Numbered from the stretch's first letter, positions 31,778 to 39,085 are shown. The stretch: DNA of 47,893 bases from Winogradskya humida (GCF_016862215.1 NZ_BOMN01000149.1:1-47893), one strand, 5' to 3'. Notes: generated by a model from the sequence alone, not told the origin. A program made the numbers and translations.

Positions 31778-32742
31778 TGGCGACCTGGATCCTGGTTCCC
31801 TGCCTGGTCAGTCTGCGTAACGAGTTCAACAAGCTCGCCCCGTCCCGCGACAAGGCGTCCGACGGGTCGATCGGCGACACCTCGCACGCGGCCGGGTCGT
31901 CGGATCACAACCCCGACGAGACCGGCAACACCCCGTCGGAGGACTCCGACCGCATCAACGAGGTGCACGCGATCGACGTCGACACCGACCTGAAAAAGAC
32001 CGGCTGGGACATGCAGCGGTGCGTCGACATCATCGTCGACAACCACCGCGCCGGGCGAGACAACCGCCTGCAGAACGTCATCTACAACCGCCGGATCGCG
32101 TCCGCCTCGTGGGGCTGGACCTGGCGGGACTACACCGGCGTTTCGCCACACACCGAGCACGCGCATTTCAGCGCGCGCTACACCACCGCCCAGGAGAACG
32201 ACCAGAGCCCGTGGGGCTTGGTCGCCGCAGAGGAGGACGACATGCCCACCGCATCCGAGGTCGCGACCGAGGTCGTCAAGCAGCTGGAAGCCGCCCGCGG
32301 GCAGGCCGCGATCGGAAAGGCCGTGATCGGCTACCGGTACGGCAGCAAGTCGTACCCGAACCGGGTCGTCGGCGATTTCCTGCGCGACCTGCACGCGGAG
32401 CGCGACGACTGGGTGGGCGACGGCAAGGGCGCCACGGTCGCGAAGCCGCGGGCCGGCTCGTTCGCCGAGATCCTGCGCGCGACCCCCGGCCGGGTCGACG
32501 CGATCACCAAGGCCGTCGCCGCGATCGCGTCGAACGTCGTTGCGGACGACGGGGACCGCAAGGCCATCCTCGACGCCATCGCGGCCGCGCAGAAGGCCAC
32601 CGTCACCGCGACCGCGGAGGCCGTCCTCGACCAGCTCGGCGGCGCCGGGTCCGACGCCGCGGCGGCCGAGCTGCTCGTCGGGATCTACGGGCACGACCGG
32701 GCCGCGGCGATCGGCGACCTTCTCACCGCCAAGGCCGCGTGA
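31777..32742 (+). CDS. Endolysin, M15-type D-Ala peptidase
   Basis: This 321-residue protein has the phage M15/D-Ala-D-Ala carboxypeptidase-like pattern: DGSIGDTSHAAGSSDHNPDE (His37, His44, Asp46-rich region), VHAIDVDTD (His64/Asp67), VIYNRRI, and PHTEHAHFS (His125, His128, His130), which supply the zinc ligands and catalytic residues. The catalytic domain ends near residue 150; the C-terminal half is helical and could bind cell wall or oligomerise. It should cut peptide stems of peptidoglycan at lysis. It follows the fibre gene and precedes two membrane proteins. Confidence 0.85.
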   Translation: MATWILVPCLVSLRNEFNKLAPSRDKASDGSIGDTSHAAGSSDHNPDETGNTPSEDSDRINEVHAIDVDTDLKKTGWDMQRCVDIIVDNHRAGRDNRLQNVIYNRRIASASWGWTWRDYTGVSPHTEHAHFSARYTTAQENDQSPWGLVAAEEDDMPTASEVATEVVKQLEAARGQAAIGKAVIGYRYGSKSYPNRVVGDFLRDLHAERDDWVGDGKGATVAKPRAGSFAEILRATPGRVDAITKAVAAIASNVVADDGDRKAILDAIAAAQKATVTATAEAVLDQLGGAGSDAAAAELLVGIYGHDRAAAIGDLLTAKAA

Positions 32743-32767
32743 TCCCCGCGAAGGGGCTGACGCATGT

Positions 32768-33043
32768 ATGAGCACACGCCAGAAGCCGGGCGCCTGGACC
32801 GTGGTCAAGGACGCTATCTCGTACCTCGGCGGCTGGGCACTGATCCTGCACCAGGCCGTCATCGTTCCGCCTCAGGACTTCAACCTGACCCTGCTGCTGC
32901 TCGGCGGGGCCCTGGTCGGGGTCCCGGGCATCAGTCAGCTGCTGGCCTCGCGTATCGGTGGATCACCGTCGCCGCCTCCGCCGCCGGATCAGCCGCAGCC
33001 CTCACCATCGCCGTCGTCCAGCGGATCGGGGGCTGACCGGTGA
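32768..33043 (+). CDS. Holin-like membrane protein
   Basis: This 91-residue protein begins MSTRQKPGAWTVVKDA and has two hydrophobic helices (YLGGWALILHQAVIVPP and LTLLLLGGALVGVPGISQLL), then a Pro/Ser-rich tail. Size, topology and position after the endolysin suit a holin or lysis regulator, though it lacks the r1t signature present at 36191. GTGA overlap couples it to the next gene. Confidence 0.65.
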   Translation: MSTRQKPGAWTVVKDAISYLGGWALILHQAVIVPPQDFNLTLLLLGGALVGVPGISQLLASRIGGSPSPPPPPDQPQPSPSPSSSGSGADR

Positions 33044-33303
33044 CAGTGCAGGACAAGTCGACCCGAGCGGCGCCCGGCTGGTACTGGTGGGCCGCGATGC
33101 TCGCCTCGTCACTGGCCATGGGTATCGGCGCAGTGGTGATCTCGGTGCACCTCACCAACACCTCGCTACGCCAGCTGTGCTCGATCGTCGTCACGATGGA
33201 CGACGACTACCGGAGCGAGCCGCCCTCGACGCCCACCGGTGAGCGCCTGGCGGGAAGTCTGGCCGAGCTTCGCAGGGAGTTGGGGTGCTTGGCACCGCAA
33301 TAA
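33040..33303 (+). CDS. Single-pass membrane protein of the lysis region
   Basis: This 87-residue protein has one strong hydrophobic helix (WYWWAAMLASSLAMGIGAVVIS, residues 14-35) followed by an extracytoplasmic or cytoplasmic charged domain. It is coupled to the preceding holin-like gene by GTGA and is the last gene before the late terminator. It may be a pinholin, spanin-like or anti-holin partner; none can be shown. Confidence 0.6.
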   Translation: MTVQDKSTRAAPGWYWWAAMLASSLAMGIGAVVISVHLTNTSLRQLCSIVVTMDDDYRSEPPSTPTGERLAGSLAELRRELGCLAPQ

Positions 33304-33312
33304 ACGGGTAGC

Positions 33313-33344
33313 CCCCCGCCCTGGCTGTGTTGCCAGGGCGGGGG
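33313..33344 (+). terminator. Late-operon terminator
   Basis: CCCCCGCCCTGGC (33313-33325) pairs perfectly with GCCAGGGCGGGGG (33332-33344) across a 6-nt loop, a 13-bp stem, 9 bp after the last late gene. The T-run is short (GTTC) but the stem is very stable. It also faces the minus-strand gene ending at 33351, so it may work in both directions. Confidence 0.8.
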
Positions 33345-33350
33345 TTCGGA

Positions 33351-33506
33351 TTACCCGCCGATCGCCTGAATGAGGGCGGCGACCCCGATCAGCGTTTGGG
33401 GTAGCACGTAAATGCACGCCAGCACGATCTCTCGGTCGAGCTGGCGCGGTACCCTCAGTTTCCGATCGAGCCAGCGCGGTACTCTCGGTCTAACGGGCTG
33501 TTTCAT
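33351..33506 (-). CDS. 51-residue membrane protein
   Basis: ATG 33506 has GGGAG about 6 nt upstream. The N-terminus is basic with an internal 9-residue repeat (RVPRWLDRK, RVPRQLDRE), followed by one hydrophobic helix (IVLACIYVLPQTLIGVAALI). The longer frame upstream to 33662 crosses a terminator and lacks a ribosome site. Function unknown; probably a cargo gene expressed from the prophage. Confidence 0.6.
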   Translation of the reverse strand: MKQPVRPRVPRWLDRKLRVPRQLDREIVLACIYVLPQTLIGVAALIQAIGG

Positions 33507-33544
33507 AGGTGCTCCCAGGCAACTAGTGATCTGTCCGAAGGCGG

Positions 33545-33578
33545 CGCCCGGGTTGCACCCCGGGCGTTGCCGTTTTTT
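33545..33578 (+). terminator. Intrinsic terminator with T6 tail
   Basis: CGCCCGGG (33545-33552) pairs with CCCGGGCG (33559-33566); the sequence ends in TTTTTT (33573-33578). It is a rightward terminator with no rightward gene just before it, so it may back up the late terminator at 33313 or end an unseen short transcript. Confidence 0.7.
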
Positions 33579-33864
33579 CGGCTTGATCACAACGGTATGC
33601 CGGAAAACCCTCGGAACGACAGTGACAACAGTTGACTCTGTGTTGACACTGCGTGGTGGCATCGGACATAGCTAGTAAAAGGTATCCATGCGACGCAGGT
33701 CAGTATCATTGCGACAAAGAACGCTCTGGAGCTCTGACCTGTTGTAACGGTCCCAGAAGTTATCCACGTCACACTGCTGGACGCCGGGCGTTTCGCAGGG
33801 ATGGACTTCTGATCGGCTCGGACGCAGCGCGTGATCATGCAGCTTGAGGGCGAGGAACAACTCC
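33579..33864. other. Non-coding, lower-GC stretch with possible promoter
   Basis: No convincing gene is seen. The region is clearly less GC-rich than its surroundings. A TTGACA (33643-33648) is followed after 18 bp by CATAGC, a modest rightward promoter candidate, and overlaps the direct repeat GTTGAC at 33631 and 33642. A small RNA or cargo promoter is possible. Overlapping frames here have poor codon usage and were rejected. Confidence 0.35.
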
Positions 33865-34098
33865 TCAGGCAGCGCCGGTCTGACGATCTCGCTGCGCCCG
33901 GGTCGGCTCGTCGACGGCCGCAAGGTTGGCCATGTCGACGCCGGCCTCCTCGAGGATGCGCTGCACGGTGGCAATGGTGAGCCAGTCGAAGACGGCGTCG
34001 CCGTGCACGATCCGGTACCAGCGGGAGCGGCCACGACGCACGATCTCGACACGCCACCCGTCGGACGTAGCCATCACTGACTCGATCTCTGGCCCCAT
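33865..34098 (-). CDS. 77-residue conserved-type small protein
   Basis: The protein MGPEIESVMATSDGWRVEI... continues with RGRSRWYRIVHGDAVFDWL and a helix QRILEEAGVDMANLAAVD. The beta-beta-beta-alpha layout and the 'DWLT..VQ.IL..AGVDMA.L' style are typical of small actinomycete proteins found in many mobile elements. An internal ATG (codon 9) is another possible start. No function is known. Confidence 0.65.
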   Translation of the reverse strand: MGPEIESVMATSDGWRVEIVRRGRSRWYRIVHGDAVFDWLTIATVQRILEEAGVDMANLAAVDEPTRAQRDRQTGAA

Positions 34099-34276
34099 CC
34101 TGGCGACGCTACGCCGCAGGTCAGGTCAGGTGTAAGGAACGGATGGGAACTACCACCTTGTAATTCGACGTCGCTGTCCGCACGTCCTACAGGGCACCCG
34201 GACCGCGCCGCGTCATCCCGGGCAGCGTCGCCCGGCTCACCTCACAACCCGGCCACAAGCCGGACCTTGGAGAGCC

Positions 34277-34999
34277 ATGACCCGCTGGAGCCTGGACCAG
34301 GGCGACGCCCTGGCCGTCCTGCCCACCATCGAGCCCGAGTCCGTCGACCTGGTCCTCACCGACCCGCCGTACAACTCTGGCGGCCGCACCCAATCCGACC
34401 GCACCAAGACCAGCGCCCGCGACAAATACGTCTCCGGCGACGCCCAGCACGCGCTCGCGGACTTCGTCGGCGACAACCGCGACCAGCGCTCCTACACGGC
34501 GTGGCTCGGCCTGATCCTCGCCCACTGCCTCACCGCGGCCCGGTCCGGGGCGTCGCTGCTGGTCTTCACCGACTGGCGGCAGCTGCCCGCAACCTCGGAC
34601 GCCCTGCAGGCCGGCGGCTGGCTGTGGCGCGGCATCATCCCGTGGCACAAGCCGGTCAACCGGCCCAAGCTCGGCGGGTTCCGTGCCGAGTGCGAATACC
34701 TGCTTTGGGGATCCAAGGGCTCGATCGACGGCACCCGCAATCCGGTCTACCTACCGGGTCTCTATTCCGCGAGCCAGCCACGCGGCGCGAAGCGGGTGCA
34801 CATCACGCAGAAGCCGCACGAGCTGCTCGTCGACCTGGTGCAGGTCTGCGTACCGGGCGGTCGGGTTCTCGACCCGTTCGCCGGGTCTGGGTCAACTGGG
34901 CTTGCCGCGCTGCAGACCGGCCGGTCTTTCTTCGGCATCGAGTCAAACGGACACTACGCCGACCTCGCCCGTCAGCGGCTAAGTGCTGCTTCGGCCTAA
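34277..34999 (+). CDS. DNA adenine/cytosine-N4 methyltransferase (orphan)
   Basis: This 240-residue SAM-dependent enzyme has the catalytic DPPY motif at 29-32 (LVLTDPPYNSGG) and the SAM-binding DPFAGSGST at 199-207. That order (motif IV before motif I) marks the beta group of amino-methyltransferases. QKPHELL precedes the SAM motif as usual. No restriction endonuclease lies beside it, so it is probably a solitary phage methyltransferase protecting DNA from host restriction or modulating packaging and regulation. The target base and sequence cannot be read. It is preceded by GAGAGCC-type spacing rather than a strong ribosome site. Confidence 0.85.
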   Translation: MTRWSLDQGDALAVLPTIEPESVDLVLTDPPYNSGGRTQSDRTKTSARDKYVSGDAQHALADFVGDNRDQRSYTAWLGLILAHCLTAARSGASLLVFTDWRQLPATSDALQAGGWLWRGIIPWHKPVNRPKLGGFRAECEYLLWGSKGSIDGTRNPVYLPGLYSASQPRGAKRVHITQKPHELLVDLVQVCVPGGRVLDPFAGSGSTGLAALQTGRSFFGIESNGHYADLARQRLSAASA

Positions 35000-35039
35000 A
35001 CATGCGTCGGCCTACGGACCCAGGTATTGGTCAATCTAC

Positions 35040-35729
35040 CTATTTTTCAAGTTCCCGCGCGAATGTCTTACGATATCTTGTGATTCCGCGCTCAAGTGCA
35101 ACTGTCAACTGCGAAATGGAATATTCAGTTTCTAAAGCGGCGGCTGGGGAGAAGCTTCCTCCCCATTGAATGGTCCTGATTAGAGATTGAACGGTTTCAG
35201 AAAGTTTCGCAACCTTGCTATTGATGAATTCCTCTCTGACTAGGACGGAAACTACGTATTGAATAGGGTCGGATTCAATCAATCCAGGGGGATGGGCATG
35301 AGTTCTGCCTAGATCCTGCACCCAGGTCTGACATTTAGCTTCGAGCGCGGCATAGGAACGAAGGCAGTAAAGGGCCAACGCTTCGGCTTGTTTGCCTAGT
35401 TCCCAAGGGATGTAAAGATTGTCCAGCGGTGCTGGCCGCCGCGGCGCTTCCTCTGCCTCGCTAGCAGGTTCAGTCGGGTCGCCGGTGTTTTGGGTCTCCT
35501 CCTGGTCCTTCGATTCTTCCTGTTGAGCCTCGTTAGCGACCTCAATCTCCGCAGCGCCGAGCGCAGCTTTCCGGGCCTGAGCTTCAATGCGTACGCCTGC
35601 AGCTTCAGCAACTGTTACTCGCGAAAGAAAATCACGAATAGGTTTCCGGAAGAAGCTCACGCAATACAGAATGATAAGCGGCCAAATGGCAACTTTGAGG
35701 TACGACAGCACTAGCTCAGCCCATCTCAC
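35040..35729 (-). CDS. Low-GC membrane-anchored coiled-coil protein
   Basis: This 229-residue protein has one N-terminal membrane helix (LKVAIWPLIILYCVSFF), an acidic Gln/Glu-rich linker (EEAQQ-like, about 65-95) and a helical C-terminal domain with conserved-looking Trp, Tyr and Cys (YIPWELGKQAEALALYCLRSY). Codon usage is unlike its neighbours, with many A/T-ending codons, indicating recent acquisition. It is convergent with the orphan methyltransferase. It resembles defence- or exclusion-type cargo in layout only; no family was recognised. Confidence 0.65.
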   Translation of the reverse strand: MRWAELVLSYLKVAIWPLIILYCVSFFRKPIRDFLSRVTVAEAAGVRIEAQARKAALGAAEIEVANEAQQEESKDQEETQNTGDPTEPASEAEEAPRRPAPLDNLYIPWELGKQAEALALYCLRSYAALEAKCQTWVQDLGRTHAHPPGLIESDPIQYVVSVLVREEFINSKVAKLSETVQSLIRTIQWGGSFSPAAALETEYSISQLTVALERGITRYRKTFARELEK

Positions 35730-35824
35730 CGAGACACCTTGTCATGCGAGGTGTCTACGGCACCACTGTGGATGGGCGGAGGGCGCACCGATCGGGTGAC
35801 CTCAGCGGTCAGGTTTTAGGCAGC

Positions 35825-36157
35825 CTACGGAAGCAGGCCGCCGTTTCGCGCGTATCGCTCCCGCTGCCACGCCGCCACCCGCGCGGCCTGGTCCTCGTCC
35901 GCGCCGAGCTCGCGCAGCAGCCGAACAGCCCGCGTCCAGTCGTAGCCGAAGTTCCGTTCCAGCTGGACCACGAACGAGCCGAGCACGTGTCCGACCACAT
36001 GCCGATCCGTCGTGATCTCCCGTAGCTCGGCGAGCGCCGCCTCGTCGGAGCAGTCCTTGTCCTTGCCGACCGTGAGCCGCTCGAGCGCGCCGGACAGCCC
36101 GGCGGATTCGAGCCGGGCCTGCTTGGTCGGCAGATCGGGATAGCGCACCACCAGCAC
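35825..36157 (-). CDS. Unknown helical protein
   Basis: This 110-residue protein (VRYPDLPTKQARLESAGLSG..., VGHVLGSFVVQLERNFGYDW, QAARVAAWQRERYARN) is high-GC and well coded. It starts at GTG 36157 without a clear ribosome site. It is divergent from the holin at 36191. The function is unknown. Confidence 0.6.
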   Translation of the reverse strand: MLVVRYPDLPTKQARLESAGLSGALERLTVGKDKDCSDEAALAELREITTDRHVVGHVLGSFVVQLERNFGYDWTRAVRLLRELGADEDQAARVAAWQRERYARNGGLLP

Positions 36158-36190
36158 ACCGTACGACCATCACGAGACAGGAGCATCACC

Positions 36191-36412
36191 ATGTTGACCA
36201 AGAAGTTCTGGCTGCAGGCCGGCGAGCGCGCGGTCAAGTCCGCCGCGCAGGCCTTGATCGGTCTCATCCCGCTCGATCAGTTCAACGTCCTGCACGCGGA
36301 CGTCCCGCTCGCCCTGGGTGTCGCGTGTGGCGCGCTCGTTTTGTCGGTGCTGACGTCGATCGTCACCGCCGGGGTGGGGGAGAAGGACGATCCGAGCGCT
36401 GTCACCCGCTGA
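36191..36412 (+). CDS. r1t-type holin
   Basis: This 73-residue protein closely follows the r1t holin family pattern: KKFWLQAGERAVKSAAQALI, then LGVACGALVLSVLTSIVTAG, two membrane segments and a short charged tail. Holins form membrane holes that release or activate the endolysin at a set time. It has ACAGGAG upstream. It lies 3.4 kb from the endolysin, separated by leftward genes, so it must have its own promoter. Confidence 0.85.
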   Translation: MLTKKFWLQAGERAVKSAAQALIGLIPLDQFNVLHADVPLALGVACGALVLSVLTSIVTAGVGEKDDPSAVTR

Positions 36413-36639
36413 CGAGCTAATCTGCCGACAGCCCGCCGTGTTCGTCGACGGCGAGCACGGCCAGCCGCGCGACGTCGTCGCCGGGCCTTTTGCTCCCAGC
36501 TGGCCGACAAGGCGGACCGCGCCGCTGGCGTCCCGCTGGATGCCGACGGCCGCCTGTCGGCATCCGTCACACCTGGTGCTCTCCGGTGGCAAGCCGCGCG
36601 CCTCGGCGAGATCTCCGTTCTGTGGTCCGGCTGGTGCTG

Positions 36640-36670
36640 CCCCTTCCCCGAAACCTGCTCGGGGAAGGGG
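36640..36670. terminator. Bidirectional hairpin between convergent genes
   Basis: CCCCTTCCCCG (36640-36650) pairs perfectly with CGGGGAAGGGG (36660-36670). It separates the rightward holin transcript from the leftward membrane gene ending at 36677. The stretch 36413-36639 before it holds no gene that could be supported. Confidence 0.65.
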
Positions 36671-36676
36671 CGCCCG

Positions 36677-36877
36677 TCACGTTCCGGACGTACCGCTGAA
36701 CAGGAACGCGACGGCGGCGATTGCAACTCCGTAGAGCGCCACGGTGGTAGCTCCACCTGTCATGAGTCCGGCGGTGGCGTCGTTCGTGAGGACGCCGACG
36801 ATGAGGCCGGAGATGAGTCCGATCATGGTGGCGATCAGGAGCGAGATGATCAGTGCGAACAAGCGGTTCGTGCTCAC
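36677..36877 (-). CDS. 66-residue two-pass membrane protein
   Basis: GTG 36877 has GAGGT at good spacing. The product STNRLFALIISLLIATMIGL... has two hydrophobic helices (residues about 5-30 and 40-62) and a short tail. GTGA overlap couples it to the upstream small gene. Could be a lysis regulator near the holin or an exclusion protein; not determined. Confidence 0.6.
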   Translation of the reverse strand: MSTNRLFALIISLLIATMIGLISGLIVGVLTNDATAGLMTGGATTVALYGVAIAAVAFLFSGTSGT

Positions 36878-37071
36878 ATCGCACCTCGCACCAGGTCGCA
36901 TGCCCGGACGAATGTGGTGCGATTGTGGGCGATCCGAGCTACATCGCGGGTGTGTTTCAGGGCGTACGGCCGGTCAGATGTGTCCGGTGCGTCGGACATT
37001 TCCGGGGCGCTGGGTGTACAGTTCTGAACGGCGCGTGAGTGATACTCGGCCGTCTGGTCGCAGGTCAGCAC
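36874..37071 (-). CDS. 65-residue protein of unknown function
   Basis: A GTG at 37071 has GGAAAGGGG about 10 nt upstream. The product has a polar N-terminus and a basic C-terminus (LKHTRDVARIAHNRTTFVRA). Its TGA overlaps the next GTG, which supports translation. The open frame continues upstream to 37533 but crosses a hairpin and has weak codon usage. Confidence 0.45.
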   Translation of the reverse strand: MLTCDQTAEYHSRAVQNCTPSAPEMSDAPDTSDRPYALKHTRDVARIAHNRTTFVRACDLVRGAM

Positions 37072-37400
37072 GATGCTGAACCCCTTTCCTCTGCAGGCGG
37101 TTAGGGATGCGAACGCAACGACAGCCCCCTGTTGGTAGCAGGGGGCTGCTGCGTGTCCAGCGAAGATCAGTACGACTTTCGGCGGGCTCGCAGCAACTCG
37201 GCCGTAGCCGCGTTCACGTGGACCACAATAGAGCCTCCCACCGACAGTTGAGGGCACGGCACTCACCTGTGGTGCTGGCGGCCGCTCTCTAGCACCCATC
37301 GGTCGCCGTGTTCCATGGGGTTGGGCGAGATTTGCGGGGTTCCATGAGGTGTCGTCCAAAGTGAGTTGCGACACATCATTTGACCGTGGGTAGATCACCT
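37072..37400. other. Intergenic region with terminator-like hairpin
   Basis: The only structure seen is a perfect 10-bp hairpin, CAGCCCCCTG (37122-37131) with CAGGGGGCTG (37139-37148). It probably ends the minus-strand transcript from 37613. No gene in this stretch could be supported on either strand. Confidence 0.5.
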
Positions 37401-37613
37401 CTATGGCTCGTTGCTCGACGCCCATTCCTCGCATGCCAGCGCGGCCAGGCGCACGACGTCGTCGAGCGACAGCCGGATGACCGGGTGATCCGGGCCGCCG
37501 GTGGCCAGGCCTCGCTCGGCCGCCGGCGACCATCCCCGCATTCCTTCCTTGTGATCCAGGGCCGCCTCGAGGCGAGCCCGGATCGCGTCCTGCAGCATCG
37601 TCATGCGTTTCAC
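37401..37613 (-). CDS. 70-residue protein of unknown function
   Basis: The protein starts KRMTMLQDAIRARLEAALDH and ends in a helix DDVVRLAALACEEWASS. It is amphipathic and slightly acidic. Codon usage fits the phage. GTG 37613 is the listed start, with ATG three codons later as an alternative; neither has a strong ribosome site. The function is unknown. Confidence 0.5.
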   Translation of the reverse strand: MKRMTMLQDAIRARLEAALDHKEGMRGWSPAAERGLATGGPDHPVIRLSLDDVVRLAALACEEWASSNEP

Positions 37614-37800
37614 CGTACGGTCCCCGCCCCTCGTGGGCGGGGGCCTGTTTTTGCGTGGAGCGGGTCGCCTGGCCGAGTGCCGGCGCCCGGTTCCTGACCC
37701 TGCCTGGTTTCCCGGGCCTCGCCCCGGCTGGTTGCCGGGGCGGGGCGGTGGGTGAAGGTGGTGAGCGGTCCGGGCAGATTCGCGCTGTCCGGACCCTGGC

Positions 37801-37890
37801 TCACTTGTCCCTCTTGGTCGCCTTGTAGGTGACCAGGGCGACAGCCACGTTGGTGGCGATCACCATCCAGGTGGTCAGGATCTCGATCAT
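37801..37890 (-). CDS. 29-residue membrane peptide with strong ribosome site
   Basis: ATG 37890 is preceded by GGGGAGGTGA at ideal spacing. The peptide MIEILTTWMVIATNVAVALV (start) is one hydrophobic helix, ending in a basic/acidic YKATKRDK tail. Size and shape are those of holin-like type I toxins or small regulatory membrane peptides of Gram-positive bacteria. It is divergent from the gene at 38079 across a set of inverted repeats. No antisense RNA promoter could be demonstrated, so a toxin role is only a hypothesis. Confidence 0.6.
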   Translation of the reverse strand: MIEILTTWMVIATNVAVALVTYKATKRDK

Positions 37891-37943
37891 CTCTTTCACC
37901 TCCCCTCTGCCTTGCTTGTACCTAAATCTTAGCATTTATCCCC

Positions 37944-38033
37944 TCGCATGCGCAAGGTTTTTACCCACGCATGCGCAGGGTTTACGGGCGAAACCTCTCA
38001 GGGATTGCCTGCTTAAAAACCTTGCGTATGCGA
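37944..38033. promoter_or_regulatory. Inverted-repeat operator between divergent small genes
   Basis: A 20-bp element at 37944-37963 (core CGCATGCGCAAGGTTTTTA) is inverted at 38014-38033 with one mismatch. A third, direct copy (ACGCATGCGCAGGGTTTAC) lies at 37967-37985. The right copy contains TTGCGT, followed 16-17 bp later by TAGACT (38044-38049), a plausible rightward promoter for the gene at 38079. A regulator binding here would control both the 29-residue peptide and the rightward pair; the HTH protein at 38367 is the nearest candidate. Confidence 0.6.
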
Positions 38034-38078
38034 CGGGTTTTGATAGACTTGAGGCACAACAGAAGAGAGGAGGAGCGA

Positions 38079-38285
38079 ATGGGCGTCGAAGAAGCAATCG
38101 CTTTGGTAGCCGAGGAAGCCTGGCGGCAGGGCTTCCAGGTTCGACAGACCCGCACCGCCATGTGGCACTTCCGCAAGGAAGATCGCAACTGGTTCTTCAC
38201 GGTGCGGACCGCAGGTGACCTGGTCACCGCGGTCGCGGTCTTGACCGAAGCAGGCTTCGACGCAGCACCCCTGCAGGGGAGCTGA
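38079..38285 (+). CDS. 68-residue alpha/beta protein
   Basis: ATG 38079 has GAGAGGAGGAG upstream, one of the strongest ribosome sites here. The protein is alpha (VEEAIALVAEEAWRQG), beta hairpin (FQVRQTRTAMWHFRKE, NWFFTVRT), alpha (DLVTAVAVLTEAGF). The alpha-beta-beta-alpha order recalls small dsRNA-binding-like proteins such as HicA, but the diagnostic Gly-Ser-His motif is absent, so this is a weak comparison. It is expressed from the operator-controlled promoter and lies before the HTH gene. Confidence 0.65.
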   Translation: MGVEEAIALVAEEAWRQGFQVRQTRTAMWHFRKEDRNWFFTVRTAGDLVTAVAVLTEAGFDAAPLQGS

Positions 38286-38366
38286 CCGAAGCGCCGGGGG
38301 TCGCCACCAGCGGCCCCCGGCCCCGGCCCCCAACACGCTCCACCTCGCCACACGAGAGGGTGACCC

Positions 38367-38846
38367 ATGACCGACTGGACAGTGGAGGCCGAGTACGTCG
38401 GCCAGCTGACCGACGACGACCTGGAGGCGCTGACCGCCGATGCGCCACGGATCTACTACAACACCGACACCGGCACCCTGCAGCTGACCGCCGACCTCAC
38501 CGCAAAGGACTTCGGTCCGGCACTGGCGGCCGCACGGCGGTGGGCCGAGCAGGCATCAGTCGCGCAACTGGTGCGTGACGGCAAGCTGCAGGGCCCGATC
38601 AGGCTCACCGTCGAGAACGCGCTGGGCCGCTCGTACCGGCTGCCGCTGCTCGGCGCGAAAGAAACCGCCGCCCGGCTCGGGATCACCACGAGCAGGCTCC
38701 GGGAACTGGCCGCAACCCCAGGATTCCCAGCCCCGAAAGTCGAGCTCGCCGGGGGCAAGGCCTGGTCAGGAGTCGACATCGATGCCTACGCCAGCACCCG
38801 CCCGACCGGCCCCGGGCGCCCACGTAAGTCGGCAGCCCCGGAGTAA
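38367..38846 (+). CDS. DNA-binding protein with C-terminal HTH
   Basis: This 159-residue protein has an N-terminal alpha/beta domain (WTVEAEYVGQLTDDDLEALT, GTLQLTADLTAKDFGPALAA) and a C-terminal HTH_17/AlpA-like segment at about 95-145 (LLGAKETAARLGITTSRLRE, ending GVDIDAYAST). GAGAGGG precedes the ATG. This two-domain layout is common in actinomycete mobile elements. It could bind the inverted repeats at 37944-38033. A triple hairpin follows. Confidence 0.7.
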   Translation: MTDWTVEAEYVGQLTDDDLEALTADAPRIYYNTDTGTLQLTADLTAKDFGPALAAARRWAEQASVAQLVRDGKLQGPIRLTVENALGRSYRLPLLGAKETAARLGITTSRLRELAATPGFPAPKVELAGGKAWSGVDIDAYASTRPTGPGRPRKSAAPE

Positions 38847-38862
38847 CCGTATTCTCGCGGGG

Positions 38863-39027
38863 AGGCCCCCGCACTGCTGCCGCCGTGCGGGGGCCTCGCC
38901 AGCCCGGCGAGCCACGCAGGGCCGGCGCCCGCGATAACGTACGTGGGGGGCCCTGCGGAAATTCGCGTTCCGCAGGACCCTCCAAACATGCAGCGCCCCG
39001 CCACGGCATCAGCCGTAGCGGGGCGCT
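38863..39027. terminator. Three consecutive strong hairpins
   Basis: AGGCCCCCGCAC (38863-38874) pairs with 38885-38896. CCTGCGGAA (38952-38960) pairs with TTCCGCAGG (38968-38976). AGCGCCCCGC (38992-39001) pairs with GCGGGGCGCT (39018-39027) with an inner ACGGC/GCCGT stem. No gene lies in this stretch. The first is the terminator of the HTH gene; the other two may block transcription from the right or form a structured RNA. Confidence 0.6.
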
Positions 39028-39085
39028 CGTTCATCAGGGGCTGGCGGTCGACCTGGGTTGTCCAGGTTTCCGGCTTGTGACCATC

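Noticed and set aside
33672..34052. 126-codon minus-strand frame
   Set aside because: Shadow of the 77-residue gene at 33865-34098 in another frame, with poor codon use outside it.
36438..36734. Rightward frames after the r1t holin
   Set aside because: No ribosome site, poor composition, and they cross the 36640-36670 hairpin and run antisense to a better membrane gene.
36874..37533. 219-codon frame including the 65-residue gene
   Set aside because: The upstream part crosses a hairpin at 37122-37148 and is Arg/Pro/Gly-rich; only the last 65 codons have a plausible start and operon coupling.
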